From Alternaria dauci (Eukaryota; Ascomycota; Dothideomycetes; Pleosporales; Pleosporaceae), in contig NC_091273.1 of the NCBI RefSeq assembly GCF_042100115.1, positions 2,232,001-2,296,000 on the forward strand: 64,000 bases of DNA, given 5' to 3'. Below, piece by piece: positions 12,198-24,053 of the stretch; the first letter of the stretch is position 1; every line of letters begins with the position of its first letter. The notes beneath the pieces are model-generated. The model did not search any database. It saw only the letters and a program-made list of their open reading frames with translations, and was not told the origin of the DNA. The position numbers were made by a program, and so were the translations under genes.

Positions 12198-13493
12198 GAT
12201 GACGGTGATGTACAGAGTAGATTTCTGAGATGGTCGAGGCGCTGTAGGTGCAAGGTTGTAGTTGTTATGCAGGCGTGGTAGTGTCGCCTGAGCGAGAGGT
12301 ACCAGTCGCTTGACCTGATGACGCACCGTGTGGCTGTGTTGTGGCGCATGCAGCCGAGGAACACGGAATACGAAATACGGATCAGTGCGGCATCGCCGGT
12401 GCTAGACATGTCTGTAAACTTTCTACGCCATTCTCTACCCAGAGCTCGTTTTGATCAAGTGGCAAGGGCATGTAATTGTCTGCCATGGTCACAGGACAGC
12501 TTTATAGCCTTGATGGAATTTCAGAGCATATTATTTGTAATTCTGTCTTCATCGTCTACGTTGGTTTGTGTTCACACATGACCTTGTCTGCTGCAGAAAG
12601 TTTCACTCTATACCGAGAAGAACGAAACCAAACGTGTACTATGCCCCAAATTGGAGGTCGCGACTCGTCAACTAGCCTGTAAACCCCATAGCGCATCTCG
12701 TGTCGAGCATGCCTATCATACCCGCTTCAACATCCTAGCACTTGCTGCATATTGAAAGAGGTTTATAGTTGTGTACGGAATTGCCAGAGCTAAACAGGCC
12801 CAGCTGCTCGGTTTCAAGCGCCTAACATCGAGCAAGGTGTTGAGAAGCAGATACTTACTGCATGTATATCTGTACGATCCTGCTAAACCGCGCAGTCACA
12901 CCACCACCTACAACAGCAAAGCGGAAAAGGAAGTCATGTAACAGAGAGACAAGCTTCGAAGACGTAGGGATTATTCTTGATTGGGGATGATGGGTACGGC
13001 GACGGTGTGAGGAAAGAAGATGATTCAAGGCGAATCGATACGCCAACCGGAGAACGTGAGGGCCAAATGAGATTAATATAGATATCCGTGAAGACGACAA
13101 AAACGCAGTATGCTTGAAGCAGGAAATGAAGAGAAAAGGACAAGATGTGCAGTGTGTCAAATGAACACAGAGCATTGTATGACGCCATGCCCACAGAACA
13201 CCCCTCCAGACTCGTGGAAGCGTATTTCGAAACAGAAATGAGACCGCAAACAATTTGCGTCTGTCGGCATAAGAATCTAATCGCAAGACAACAAATGACA
13301 GTTTTTGAAATTCCTCAACACATGGACATGTTGAGATCAATGGATGCCCCTGACTCTTAGGAAATCGTTGACAAAGCAAGAATGCTGGGGAGATGTTACA
13401 AGTCGGCGGATCGGGAGTCGCAATGATCGTTACTCATGTGTCGATAGTACGGGGCTCAGGGCGCAGTAAATGTGCCGACGTACCGTTTGCCGT
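12198..13493. other. Intergenic region
   Basis: Promoter of the Pmp3-like gene and 3' flank of the Pro/Gln-rich gene. A 174-codon minus-strand frame (12855-13379) has no domain and is probably 3' UTR. The last exon of the neighbouring gene could extend into the right-hand edge if another acceptor is used. Confidence 0.5.
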
Positions 13494-15613
13494 TCAACGG
13501 CGACTGTTCCTAGTAAGAACCTGTAGAACAATAGAAAAGTATCAAAGGGAAAGAGAAGCCTACCTATATGCAGCATCTACCTGAGAGCGCCTCTTCCGTT
13601 TGCTGTGGTCCTCTTGCTGCCGCAAACGCTCATGCTCTGCGTCCTCATAGCTCCTCTTCCGAGAGAAAGAGCTGTCGCGTCGATCTAGTGAGGGTACAGC
13701 GGGCGTATCCTGCTGCGTTCTGCTACTAGCATTCTCGGGTTCAAAATCAGATCCTGCCATGGTACGGTTGCTTCCCTCAGAGGGCGCCGGGCTGCCCCTA
13801 GATCCATCAAGGCCATGACCACTACGCTGAGGTGCATTCCAGGGATCATAGCGCTGTTCCTCAGGAGGCGGTGGTGGCGGATGAGGCCTGGAGTTGGCGG
13901 AAGAGGACATGGAACCATAAGGCCGAGGAGGTGGAGGCCCATGTGCATTGTTACGGTGCCCCCCAATCGATTGCGCGCGCTGTGGTGGAACAACAGGCTC
14001 AGTGGTCTTTGCCGAAGGAGGGGCCAACGATGGCTTCCCGGGAAGCGATGCCAGGGGCTTCGCATCGGAGGCTGATAACGGTAATGAGATGGGCTCATTC
14101 GATGGCGGCTTCGGAGTCCCGGTCACGCCTAGCTTGGCGAGAATATCTTCCTGGCTTAGCTGTTGAGGAGAAGCCGTTCCAGATTTCGTGGCAGCGGGTT
14201 TTGCAGTACCGTTGTTAGTAGCGAGTGCTTGCTCGAGGTTGTCCATAATGTCCCACGAAGCATCGCGCATCTCTAGATCCTCGTCTTGTTGTGTCTCGTC
14301 GTATGATTCGTCCGGACGGTCTCGCTGCGCAATGCAGTCCTCTAATGAGACTAGGTTTGAATTCATCTCCTCGTCTGTAAATTCGACAAAGACCGGATCA
14401 TCCTTGAGTGATTCCCATTCGTCCGTCTGTCTAACGTTCAAGAAAGCCTCATGCGAGTTGTCAGCGGTAAAGTACATGGACACTGAATCTCCGTTGTCCA
14501 GTTTCTCGGGCGTGGGTTTCAGAGCTTCTGCTTCAGCCTCGGCAAAAGTTGAGGGCAATGCACGAGTCACCTGCTTGGCGGGGTGCCAGATAATGACACC
14601 GAGACTCAACGCCGGATCGACAGGTTCATTGCTCTTGGGCCATATCGCACCATCAAAGTCGAAGTCCCAGTCGTCCCAGGCAAGGTAGAGTTGCGGCTTC
14701 TCGCTCGAACTTCCTTCGCTTACGGCACTAGTTGACTGGTTAGATGGCGGAAGAGGATGAGCTGTATTGAGATGAACGGTCGCTTGGGTCGGTGTGGCGT
14801 GAGGATCTAGCGCGGACTGGACATCGTGGGCTTGCGCGTTGGTCGAGCTGGATTGATTCTGCTGATATGATGCTTGCACATGTTGCTGGGACCATGCTGG
14901 ATTCTGACCATAAGCCTGCTGGTTAGGGTTAGCAGCTTGATGAGGCGGATAGCCTTGATAATGGCTCTGAGGTAGTGCATGGGGTTGCATAAGAGGTTGG
15001 TTTGGAGGCTGTGAATAACCTAGAGTTGACAAGTAACCTGGCTGCGACCATTGATAGTTAGGATGGGCTTGTGGATATGAGGATTGTGAATAGTTGGATG
15101 CTTGCGGCGGCGGCTGACTATAACCTTGAGCAGAGTAGTTCTGGTGCGCGGCAGAAGCAGGATAGCCTTGCTGTGGATAGTTTGGGAGTGCTGGCTGCGG
15201 CGGTTGGTACTGATTGGAAAACTGATTGGAGCCAAAAGGACCCTGGGGTTGCGCCGGTCCACGGTAGCCCGGGGGAGGAGGATACCGGGTGATTATGGGA
15301 TTTCCTTTTTTCTTTGGCGGCCTATGCATATGTCAGGAGATGGTTTATGGAACCAAAAACTGTAAATTCGCAGTTTGGCAAGATGCAAGCTGAAAGTATG
15401 TGATATGATAGAGGTGACCTACTGGACGTGAGGAGCTCGATGGGGTGGACCGGCTGGCGGAAAGGCCGCTCCTGGCTGGTACTGTCCGTATCCCGGCTGC
15501 TGTCCTGGCTGGTGTCCATATTGATAGGGTGGCTGTTGGCCATATGGCTGACCGTTGGCATATGATTGCTGCTGGAAAGGCGTCGCACCCGCCACGGGCC
15601 CGGTCCACGACAT
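13494..15613 (-). CDS. Pro/Gln-rich protein of unknown function
   Basis: I do not recognise this protein. Proposed exons are 15613-15423, 15321-13564 and a tiny last exon 13509-13494, about 654 aa. Residues 1-240 are low-complexity Gln/Pro/Tyr/Asn-rich, with repeats such as YSQPPPQASNYSQSSYPQ, typical of disordered or RNA-granule proteins. A compact, better ordered block follows at about 280-450, beginning LYLAWDDWDFDFDGAIWP and containing LGVIIWHPAKQVTRALPS; it is rich in Trp and acidic residues. The last 200 residues are again disordered (Pro, Ser, Arg) and end in a basic KRKRRSQVDAAYR patch that could be a nuclear signal. The 5' splice site after the Tyr codon is clear (GTAGGC), but two acceptors (CTAG at 13510, ACAG at 13521) give different C-termini, so the 3' end is uncertain. 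It is divergent from PPG1. Confidence 0.75.
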
Positions 15614-16398
15614 GCTACCTAAAGCGATTTACTTGACGGATGCGCAAAACGCGCAAGACGAGCAATATGAGACCAGCAAGAATGCGAGCTGATGAATGGC
15701 TCGGAAGTGGTGATGTAGTTGAACTGGACGTAGGCAAGATCTCGAGGTGCGAGCCGGCGAGGTGCGCGTCTCAAAATTTGGTCTGGTCGAGCGCACGAGC
15801 CAGGACGAACGAGAAGCCCAAGCTCATAGAGGGGTATTCAACTCAGTATGCCCCAGGAACGCGTGAAAGATGACTGTTTAGGGCGGACTATGACGTTGGG
15901 AAAGACGGAATTGAGTTGATGGGAACAGTGAAACAAGCCAGGCTGATGTGAGAAAAACCCTTGGAAGTTGCTATTGAGAGCACAACAGGATGCAGATGGC
16001 GAATTGGGAAGGGTGCAGGGGGGATGTCCTCGGGACATCAGGGTCAAAGCAGACGCAGTAGGAGGAAGAGAGATTGTGAGAGGCAAAGAAATCGGGTGCT
16101 TCACCTACATGGAGGTCCGGCAAACGGACGTCGCGTTGAAATGAAGTCTGAAGGCAATGTCACGTTTTGCGCTCGGGCCAAGACATGCGCGGGATGTTGC
16201 CGCAATTCAGACCGACAGCACACATTGCCCCCCATTCCCATGTTGCTCGCGTTTGCGCCATCGCCCGTATTCCGACCCTCGATGCGCCCCCGAGGATGAT
16301 TGTACGATACAGACACCTGTTAGCGACCAGTATAGACTCGATACCCTGAGCTGCGCCGCGGATGCTCCCTCGCCCACGCCAACGCCACAAACACCACC
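15614..16398. other. Divergent intergenic region
   Basis: About 785 bp shared by the divergent promoters of the Pro/Gln-rich gene and PPG1. I see no supported gene. Confidence 0.6.
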
Positions 16399-17457
16399 AT
16401 GCCCGGTCTACCGTGTACGTCAGTCGCCTGCACACTGGGCACATGGCTGTGCTGACATTTGGCAGCTACCGTAGACCTCGATGAATGCATATCGCGCCTG
16501 TCCAAGAAGGAACTACTCGCCGAGTCGGTAGTCGAGGCAATATGCGCAAAGACCAAGGAGCTGCTCATGAAGGAGAGCAATGTCGTGCACATCAGAGCGC
16601 CCGTCACTGTCGTGGGTGACATCCACGGGCAGTTTTTCGACATGATGGAGATATTCAAGATTGGCGGACCATGTCCTGATACCAACTACCTCTTCTTGGG
16701 TATTCTCTCTTCGCTGGCACGCGACCTTGGTTCACGATGCTGACGTGTATTAGGCGATTACGTCGATCGTGGTCTTTTCTCCGTCGAAACAATATCGCTC
16801 CTTGTATGCTTGAAGCTCCGCTATCCGCATCGAGTCCACCTCATACGCGGCAACCACGAATCTCGCGGAGTCACCCAATCTTATGGCTTCTACACCGAAT
16901 GCTCGCGCAAGTACGGCAATGCGAATGTATGGCACTACTTCACCGACATGTTCGACTTCCTTACTCTATCCGTCGTCATCAACGACCAGATCTTCTGCGT
17001 ACACGGCGGCTTGTCACCGTCGATTCACTCCATCGACCAAATCAAAATCATAGACCGCTTTCGAGAGATACCGCACGAGGGGCCCATGGCAGACCTGGTT
17101 TGGAGCGACCCCGATCCTGAAAGAGACGAGTTTTCGCTCAGCCCGAGAGGTGCAGGCTACACATTTGGAGCACAAGTTGTCAAGAAGTTCCTCGAGGTCA
17201 ACTCCATGTCGCATATTCTGCGTGCGCACCAGTTATGTCAAGAAGGGTACCAAGTTCTGTATGATGACAGACTGAGCACGGTTTGGAGTGCACCCAACTA
17301 CTGTTATCGGTGTGGCAACATGGCCAGTGTACTCGAGGTCAGCGACACTGGCGAGCGCTTCTTTAACGTCTTCGATGCAAGCCCTGATAATGATGTCCAC
17401 CGGGCAGAGCAGCAGCAACAGCAAGGAAAGGAGGTTACGACGGAGTACTTCCTATGA
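16399..17457 (+). CDS. PPG1: PPG1-type serine/threonine protein phosphatase catalytic subunit
   Basis: Metal-dependent PPP-family phosphatase, PP2A-like group. Exons 16399-16414, 16466-16699 and 16754-17457 give about 317 aa. All signature motifs are present: GDIHGQF (metal binding), GDYVDRG, RGNHES, HGGLSP and SAPNYCYRCGN. The match to yeast Ppg1 rather than PP2A, PP4 or Sit4 rests on the start VDLDECISRL, on NYLFLGDYVDRGLFSVET, and on DQIKIIDRFREIPHEGPMAD. The C-terminus ends YFL, the tail that is carboxymethylated in PP2A-like enzymes, and is preceded by a short Gln run. Exon 1 codes for only five residues plus one base. Ppg1 in yeast works with the Far complex on glycogen, mitophagy and signalling targets (family knowledge). 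It converges with the uridine kinase gene, 194 bp apart. Confidence 0.92.
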
Positions 17458-17651
17458 TACCCAATGAACACGTCGATGCATTACTGGTTCGGCGCGAACC
17501 TGCGTATCGGCGTTGACGAGAGGCACGGCGTTCGTACTAGAGTATATTGGTTATATACAGTCGATCATGAAATCATAGCATATAGTGAAGATCGTTTGCA
17601 ATCTTAACCAGCCCGCTGTACCCTGCGTAATTCGCGATGCGTGCTCCCGCG

Positions 17652-19053
17652 TCAGCACCCTAGATATTTCGTCTCAATCCAACGCGCCTCTTCGTCGTTG
17701 CCCAGCCTTGCAACTACAATCTTGATATCCGGGAATACACTCAACACCCTGTTGAGTCCAACACGACCTGCAGTATACGTCACGAAGACGATTCTGTTCT
17801 CGGGCACGCCATGATCGACCAGTACCCTGACTGCCATCAGCGCGGCCGCACCTGTAGAGAACTGCGGATCCAGAACCAAGACGAGCCCGTGCTCGGCAAT
17901 GTTCGCAGGAAGGGCTCGGTAATGCAACTCTGGCTCCCCGGTCCTGAAGTTTGTTTGAATCAAAACCCTGCCAGTCCTGCAGTCTGGAATCGTCCGCCGA
18001 AGGCCCGTTTCGAAGGCACTTCCACCACGCAGCACCACAACTGCACTAACTTCTGCAACCTTCTTCAGCCCCTGGTACTTGTAGTCCTGGGGTGTAGTGA
18101 CCTCATGCGGCGCGAAAGGGAGGAAATCTGCAGCGGTTTCTACCAAGAGCGCGACCATGCGATCAAAGTAGAATATAAAGTCCTCTTTCGGTGTGCTTGG
18201 GTTCAGCAACAGGGTATGCATCCCCTTGACCTGGTTCGTCTGCTTCAGCACGATAGCGTTCGCGCTTAGGGGGCTGTCTTCCGCTATCTTTCCCAGTCGT
18301 CTTAGCTCTGTCTGGTGTTGTATGCTCTTGCTCTCCAGTGTCTGCCGGACCTGGTTGCTCATCATGGTGATTGCGACCTTGTTCTCGATACCTCTTGGAA
18401 TGATGAGATCAGCAATCTCCCTCTGTGGGGCAACATATTTGTAAAAGTTGGGCTTTACAAAGGAGAACCATTGTTTGATGCAGCCTTCGATGTCTCGGCC
18501 ACGCTCTTTCACATCCCGCACAAGACGTCGCGAGAGACACAGGTCGGCATCAGCTTCGGCGAAAATCTTGAGGTCCAAGAGATCGAGCACGCGTTGATCA
18601 TGTAGGGCAAAGATGCCCTCCAGGATTATGACATGCGGAGAGTAGATCGTTGTCGTCTTGGAAAGGCGGGCGTGCTTCTGGAAGGAGTATATGGGGACTT
18701 CGGCCACTTTGCCGTTCTTGATGTCTTTCAAGCGGTCGACCAGGATGTCGAAGTCTATGGCGTCTGGCGAATCGAAGTCGAACTCGTTCCGGAAAGCCGC
18801 TGCAGATTGTTCTGGTGTCAGGGGCTTATAGAACGAATCCTACATGCAGTGGTCCTTAGCTGATTGGAGCATGTGACCCACTGTGCGAGCTGGTACGAAC
18901 CATAGACAGGATGACAACCCATGGCAAGTTCAGAGACGCCACGATCGCCATTGCCAGAGATGTCTTTCCAGATCCCGAGCTGCCAGCTACACCAATAATA
19001 CTCGCGTTGCCCCATGGCGGTTCGTAGTGCGTCCTGCGGCCTGCCGAGGCCAT
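17652..19053 (-). CDS. URK1: Uridine/cytidine kinase with C-terminal UPRT-like domain
   Basis: Pyrimidine salvage enzyme phosphorylating uridine and cytidine to UMP and CMP. Exons 19053-18901 and 18839-17652, about 446 aa. The P-loop GVAGSSGSGKTS is at about residues 21-32. The kinase domain continues with LDLLDLKIFAEADADLCLSRR and DVKERGRDIEGCIKQW. The second half resembles uracil phosphoribosyltransferase, with FETGLRRTIPDCRTGRVLIQ and the end KYLGC, as in UCK-like proteins. In such proteins this half usually lacks separate UPRT activity (family knowledge). The first intron has the less common donor GTTCGT but restores MDSFYKPL exactly. The methionine chosen is the first ATG in frame. It diverges from GID8 with 359 bp between the starts. 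Confidence 0.92.
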
Positions 19054-19412
19054 GATTGTGATGTCCTTAGTTTTCCAAATGAAGTCTGCTTCTGCTATCT
19101 CATGTCCTGCCAAAACGCACCCCTGGTAGCAAGATTAGAAGATATCGAGCGTATGCAGGGCTCCAGCACAATCGGGTTTGTGCAGCGGGCGGCTCTGTAC
19201 TTAGTGTCGGGCTTACGTAAGAACGACCCACTTGCACTAGTGTCGCCAAGCTCGCAAGCTCAGTCTTTCTCTTCCACGAACCTGAACTCGCAAACTTTCT
19301 CTCATCACGCAGCAAGCTTTGCGTGACTGCCAGCACACTCGACCAACGGTCGAGCAGCTCTATCTCTCGCTGATGGACGTCGGCTGAGGCTTGCTGAGCG
19401 CCTCGCTTCACC
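19054..19412. promoter_or_regulatory. Shared divergent promoter of URK1 and GID8
   Basis: These 359 bp lie between two divergent start codons, so both promoters must be here or overlap the neighbouring gene. No specific motif was assigned. Confidence 0.5.
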
Positions 19413-20590
19413 ATGGTAAGCTCCAGCGCACTGCTGTCGCAACTCTACCCATCCTCTAACAATCATGCAGAGCTCATCCACAGTATCTGTGTCGGCAGCT
19501 ACGCCAACGCAGCATTCTTTCCAGAGGAAGATTGATGACATCAAGCCGTGTAAGACGTAAGTTGCTACCCTTCCGCGATGCCGCAGCTACTGCCCCACAT
19601 GATGATTTCAAAATAAGTTGGGAATCTCTCCGAAACAACGTGTGGAGAACATGTTAACTTGTATCTCTGATTTCGCAGTAGCTGCTGCTTTGTGTACTAC
19701 AATGTCTGCTGCTGGATTGCAAAGCTAACGACTCCGCTGCAGGGATATCAACTTTGTCATTATGGACTACCTGGTTAGCGAAGGCTATCCTCGGGCTGCT
19801 GAAAAGTTCGCCAAGGAAGCCAACATCCAGCTGCCTCTCGAAGAGGAGTCCATTCAGTCCCGCGTAGAAATACGTCGGGCTATCCATGCTGGCGATATTG
19901 ATGCCGCCATCACCAAGATCAATGACCTCAACCCTCAGGTATGCATTCCTCGCTCACTCCTTTCTTATCTTGCAGGATTATATCCAGTTTCATGCACCAC
20001 GCAGAATCTCTTTGATGATAATCAAACCTTCAGTCCTCAGTATGATTGCAAGCAACTACATCTACTCAAACTGCACAACTCTGTCTGAGCCTTGCTAACT
20101 CTTGAGTCAGATTTTAGATACAGACCCATCTTTGCACTTTGCACTGTTGCGCCTGCACCTCATTGAGCTCATTCGCGCATGCACGTCATCTCCCACCTCC
20201 GACATCACACCCGCGCTTAACTTCGCTTCGTCCCAGCTCGCTCCCCGCGCAGCTACGAACAGTGACTTCTTGAAAGACCTTGAACTTACCATGTCGTTAC
20301 TCATCTTCCTTCCCGCCGCCCCCGGAACACTACAAAAGGAGCTCAACGAGCTACTCGAATCTTCGCTTCGTCGCAATGTGGCTAGCAAGGTCAATGAGGC
20401 AATACTCACCAGCATGGGGGCTCACGGAGAATCCCGTATGAGGAGCCTGGTGCGTCTCCGGCAATGGGCAGAGACCAAGGCTCGAGCTGCCCAAAAGGAC
20501 ATTCCCCCCTCGTTACCTCTTGGCTTATTGGACGCCGATGAGCGGTCGGCTAACGGGAACGGGGAGGCTGCTGACGTCATGGTGCAGTAG
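19413..20590 (+). CDS. GID8: GID8-like CTLH-complex subunit
   Basis: LisH-CTLH-CRA scaffold protein of the GID/CTLH ubiquitin ligase, which in yeast degrades gluconeogenic enzymes when glucose returns. Exons 19413-19415, 19471-19556, 19743-19938 and 20111-20590, 254 aa. Exon 1 holds only the ATG, followed directly by GTAAGC. The LisH motif is DINFVIMDYLVSEGYPRAAE, near residues 32-51. The CTLH part follows with EIRRAIHAGDIDAAITKIND, and the CRA part with LHFALLRLHLIELIRA and FLKDLELTMSLLIF. The length is close to yeast Gid8 and human GID8/TWA1. Introns of 186 and 172 bp are long for this window. Confidence 0.92.
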
Positions 20591-21986
20591 AGATGTGCTC
20601 GCATCGGGCGTATGCGTTTCTTGAAGCATTTGCGCGTCTTGAACTGTGCTGTAATATTGTCATGATTGAATACTTGCAAGCCGTTGACTTGGCTATGATA
20701 CCATAATGAACTTCATGACACTTTGTCCCTATACTCCGGCTCCTCTGTGCCTTGTCATTGACAATCTGTTGATCTGTGACAATCTTGTCCACTTTCATGA
20801 TGAGAAGATGGTCTCGTTGCTCGAGTCGAGTCCACGGTGGACACCGTAGTCAGGCCTCGCATCGAGCGCTGACATGTTGCCTAGGAGAAGTCATAAAGGT
20901 GCTCATCTACGCAACAGGGTTCTCAAGAGAGTCATCTGCATAAGAGGGGCTTCTGCTCCAAAGTTGTGAGCACTCCGGATCTTTCCCCTCCTGTCGACCG
21001 CAGACTCAACTAGCAGCAAGATACGTGTGTCTACGGATCTTCAAGTTCCGGCGCTTTTCCAATAGATCTTCAGCCCCGCACATTCTAATGTCTAAGACAA
21101 GCGATACTCTTCCAACCAACCTAGACCTTGCTCGGAGCTTATGTTTCTGAGCCTAGGACATCAAACCTCTACCGCCCTTGCTCCGTAACCTCCGATTGCG
21201 TTCGATAGACGCCAGCGAGCTAAGGTCCGCAAACTACCCCGCGATTGCGGATGCCCTACAACCACGTTTTCCGGGACTCTGGATCCCCGCATAGTACTGC
21301 AGGAGCCGCGTGTAGTGGAGTCGTCTGGAGGCAATGCTAGTGGTCCTTTGTTGGCCAGCTAGCTTCCTTGACTTGCTCAATTGGAATATGTAGATGCACA
21401 GCTACATGTGGCTGGACGAGCTGACGCCAATGGACTGTGAATAGCGTTTGAGACTGCGCTCGACCGACCCAGTTGGCAGGTATCGTCACCGCAAATACGC
21501 ACCTACGGGGTTTGCTTCTCACATGAGCTGTTGCGGGTGGAGGGACCAGAAGGAGACGAGGCGCGGTTCAACCGAACTGTGGCCGAGCCTGGAACAGGAC
21601 GTTGCCATTGTCACCCAAGCCTCCAGTTAACATGCCACTCCAGCAAGAATAGATTTTCGCCTCGATATCTTCGCGGCGGCGGCCGTGGGCGATGGGTGCT
21701 GAGCAACAAGTATCAGGAGATATCCCGCCGAAAGGAGTTAGTTGCTTAACACCACCCCACCCACGCAACACATCCTCCAAGTCACCCCTCACACCACAAC
21801 GAACGAAAGTTCGTGTCGGACCATGATCCCTGGGCTGATTTACATGCGCTAGAATAAGGCCGTTCACACTTTTCTCTTTCCGGCTCTAGTCTCCATTTTA
21901 CCACGGATACTCCGCGCTCACACTATGGTCACTGCCGCCCGGCCGATACATCATGGTTCGACTACCGTCCAATCCCACTCCATGTG

Positions 21987-21998
21987 CCCCTCTAGGGG
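21987..21998 (+). promoter_or_regulatory. Inverted pair of STRE-like elements
   Basis: The 12 bases ccccTctagggg contain CCCCT and AGGGG, the stress-response element and its reverse complement, back to back about 265 bp before the ADH start. In yeast such sites bind Msn2/Msn4. Function here is inference from the motif alone. Confidence 0.35.
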
Positions 21999-22150
21999 GT
22001 CAGCGGGATACCTTGCTCGGCCATGGATGAACGGACACACTGCTTGTAGCCTCGTGTAGGGAGGCGCGGATACATTCGGATCCTAGTGAACTCGCTGGTT
22101 AATCCTGGGTGGGGTCAACGTTTTGAGCTTCTCTGTGCCGCAACGGAAAG

Positions 22151-22158
22151 TATATAAA
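22151..22158 (+). promoter_or_regulatory. TATA box of alcohol dehydrogenase gene
   Basis: A consensus TATATAAA lies 104 bp upstream of the start codon, as expected for a strongly expressed gene with a short leader. Confidence 0.6.
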
Positions 22159-22261
22159 CCACGTATCTCTTGCATGATTGAACTCATCTACCATCAATCA
22201 CATCATCGATCTACTACTACAAACACCCAGCAACTCCTTAACACCCACCAAACAAGTCATC

Positions 22262-23415
22262 ATGAGCGAAATTCCCAAGGAGCAGTGGGCGCAGGTCATC
22301 GAGAAGACTGGCGGACCCGTCGATTACAAGAAGATTCCCGTCCAGATGCCCGGTCCAGATGAGGTTCTCGTCAACATCAAGTACAGTGGTGTGTGCCACA
22401 CAGATCTCCACGCTGTGAACGGCGACTGGCCATTGGTGAGCATGTCCGTTCCGCCAATTCTAACAGACGCTGACAGCTCCTAGCCTACCAAGCTGCCTCT
22501 TGTCGGCGGTCATGAAGGTGCCGGTATCGTAGTCGCACGAGGCGACCTTGTCACAGATGTAGAGATTGGCGACTATGCTGGTAAGTCATTCTTTGGTATG
22601 TTCGAGCATTACTAACTCACCGTCAAGGTGTCAAATGGCTAAACGGATCCTGCCTGGCCTGCGATTACTGTCAGCAAGCTGATGAGCCCCTTTGCCCAAA
22701 GCCTCTTCTCTCTGGATACACTGTCGACGGCACATTCCAACAATACTGCATCGCAAAAGCTGCCCACATCGCACGCATTCCCAAGGAGTGTGATCTTGCC
22801 GCCATTGCTCCGGTTCTGTGTGCCGGTATCACAGTCTACAAGGGCCTGAAAGAGTCGGGCGTCAAGCCCGGTCAATTCGCTGCCATTGTCGGTGCTGGTG
22901 GTGGTCTCGGTTCGCTTGCCTGTCAGTACGCAAAGGCAATGGGTGTACGAACAATTGCCATCGACACAGGTGACGAGAAGAGGAAGATGTGCACTGAAGA
23001 CCTTGGTGCCGAGGCCTTTGTTGATTTCTCCACGAGCAAGAACCTCGTCGCCGACGTACAAAAGGCAACACCCGATGGCCTTGGTCCCCACGTTGTCATC
23101 CTTGTCGCCGTCAACGAGAAGCCCTTCCAGCAAGCTGCCGAGTACGTCCGCCCACGCGGTACGGTCATCTGCATTGGTCTTCCCGCTGGCGCCTACCTGA
23201 GGGCACCTGTTTTCGAGACGGTCCTCAAGATGATCAGGATCCAAGGCTCGTATGTCGGCAACCGCAAGGACAGCTCAGAGGCTATTGAGTTCTTCCGCCG
23301 TGGCTTGATCAAGGCCCCCTTCAAGGTTGTTGGTCTGTCTGAGCTTCAGATGGTCTACGACAAGATGAACAAGGGTGCCATTGTTGGACGTTATGTCCTT
23401 GATACGTCGAAGTAG
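22262..23415 (+). CDS. Zinc-dependent alcohol dehydrogenase (ADH1-like)
   Basis: Cytosolic NAD-dependent medium-chain dehydrogenase interconverting ethanol and acetaldehyde. Exons 22262-22435, 22484-22580 and 22628-23415, 352 aa, the usual length of tetrameric fungal ADHs. Catalytic zinc ligands are in GVCHTDLH and GGHEGAG. The structural zinc cluster has the Cys spacing [15 protein letters not shown]. The Rossmann turn is VGAGGGLG, and an acidic residue in the next strand (IAIDTGDEK) points to NAD preference. The protein ends DTSK. Consensus TATA and STRE-like elements upstream suggest strong, stress- or carbon-regulated expression (inference). It converges with the GT31-like gene 638 bp away. 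Confidence 0.95.
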
Positions 23416-24053
23416 GGCATCAATGACCGGAAAACAAGAAACGGAAATAATGTACATAGCAGAAATCAGTATATTGAATGATATCTATTCTCATTTGTGC
23501 ATGTGACTTCCGCTTTGGACATTTCCGAACTGTAACACATCGGAGGTGGATGAGTAGAATATATTGAAGTCTTTCCATTTCACCAACTACTATCAAATAC
23601 ATACTGTTGTGCCTAAGTAGTTGGCGGGTATCATTCTGCGGTGCTGTCCTGTCTCTGAAGGTCGCCTTCGCTTCCGAACCTTACAGATATTCTGTGGTCC
23701 TCATTCCTCGTATCCATGTTAATCGTTTAGTCCTACCAACACAGCCTTCGTCATTAGATTTGCCCAAGCTGCATCGTGAATCGCAGTAGGAAGTGTTCTG
23801 AAACGACCTATCGATGTGAAAAGGGTCGCCGAGAGCTCGAAGCCAGAACTGCTCCACCAGCATCTGCCCTCTGAACCGTGTAGCAGCAATAGTCGTGCGG
23901 ATCCTTTAACAGAAGATCCACCCAAGCTGCTGTATCTTCAGCATCTTGGTCACGAAACCAAATGGTACCAGTAGGCTGGTCTCTTCTCCCTTCCTGGCCC
24001 TCTTAAACCAGCCAAGATGGCGCGACAGTCCAATCTCAATGGGTGATCTCTGT
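23416..24053. other. Convergent intergenic region
   Basis: Shared 3' flank of the alcohol dehydrogenase and glycosyltransferase genes. I see no supported gene. Confidence 0.6.

Larger units (their letters stand above)
20591..22261. other. Long intergenic region with ADH promoter
   Basis: Nearly 1.7 kb without a supported gene between GID8 and the alcohol dehydrogenase. The right part must hold the ADH promoter, and a TATA box and a pair of STRE-like elements are listed separately. Short frames at 21337-21867 have no recognisable domain. Confidence 0.6.

Noticed and set aside
12855..13379. 174-codon minus-strand frame
   Set aside because: Sequence resembles translated pyrimidine-rich 3' flank; no domain or splice link to a neighbour could be shown.
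14921..14933. Telomere-like ggttagggtta
   Set aside because: Only two units, inside the coding sequence for Asn/Pro/Gln repeats, so chance.
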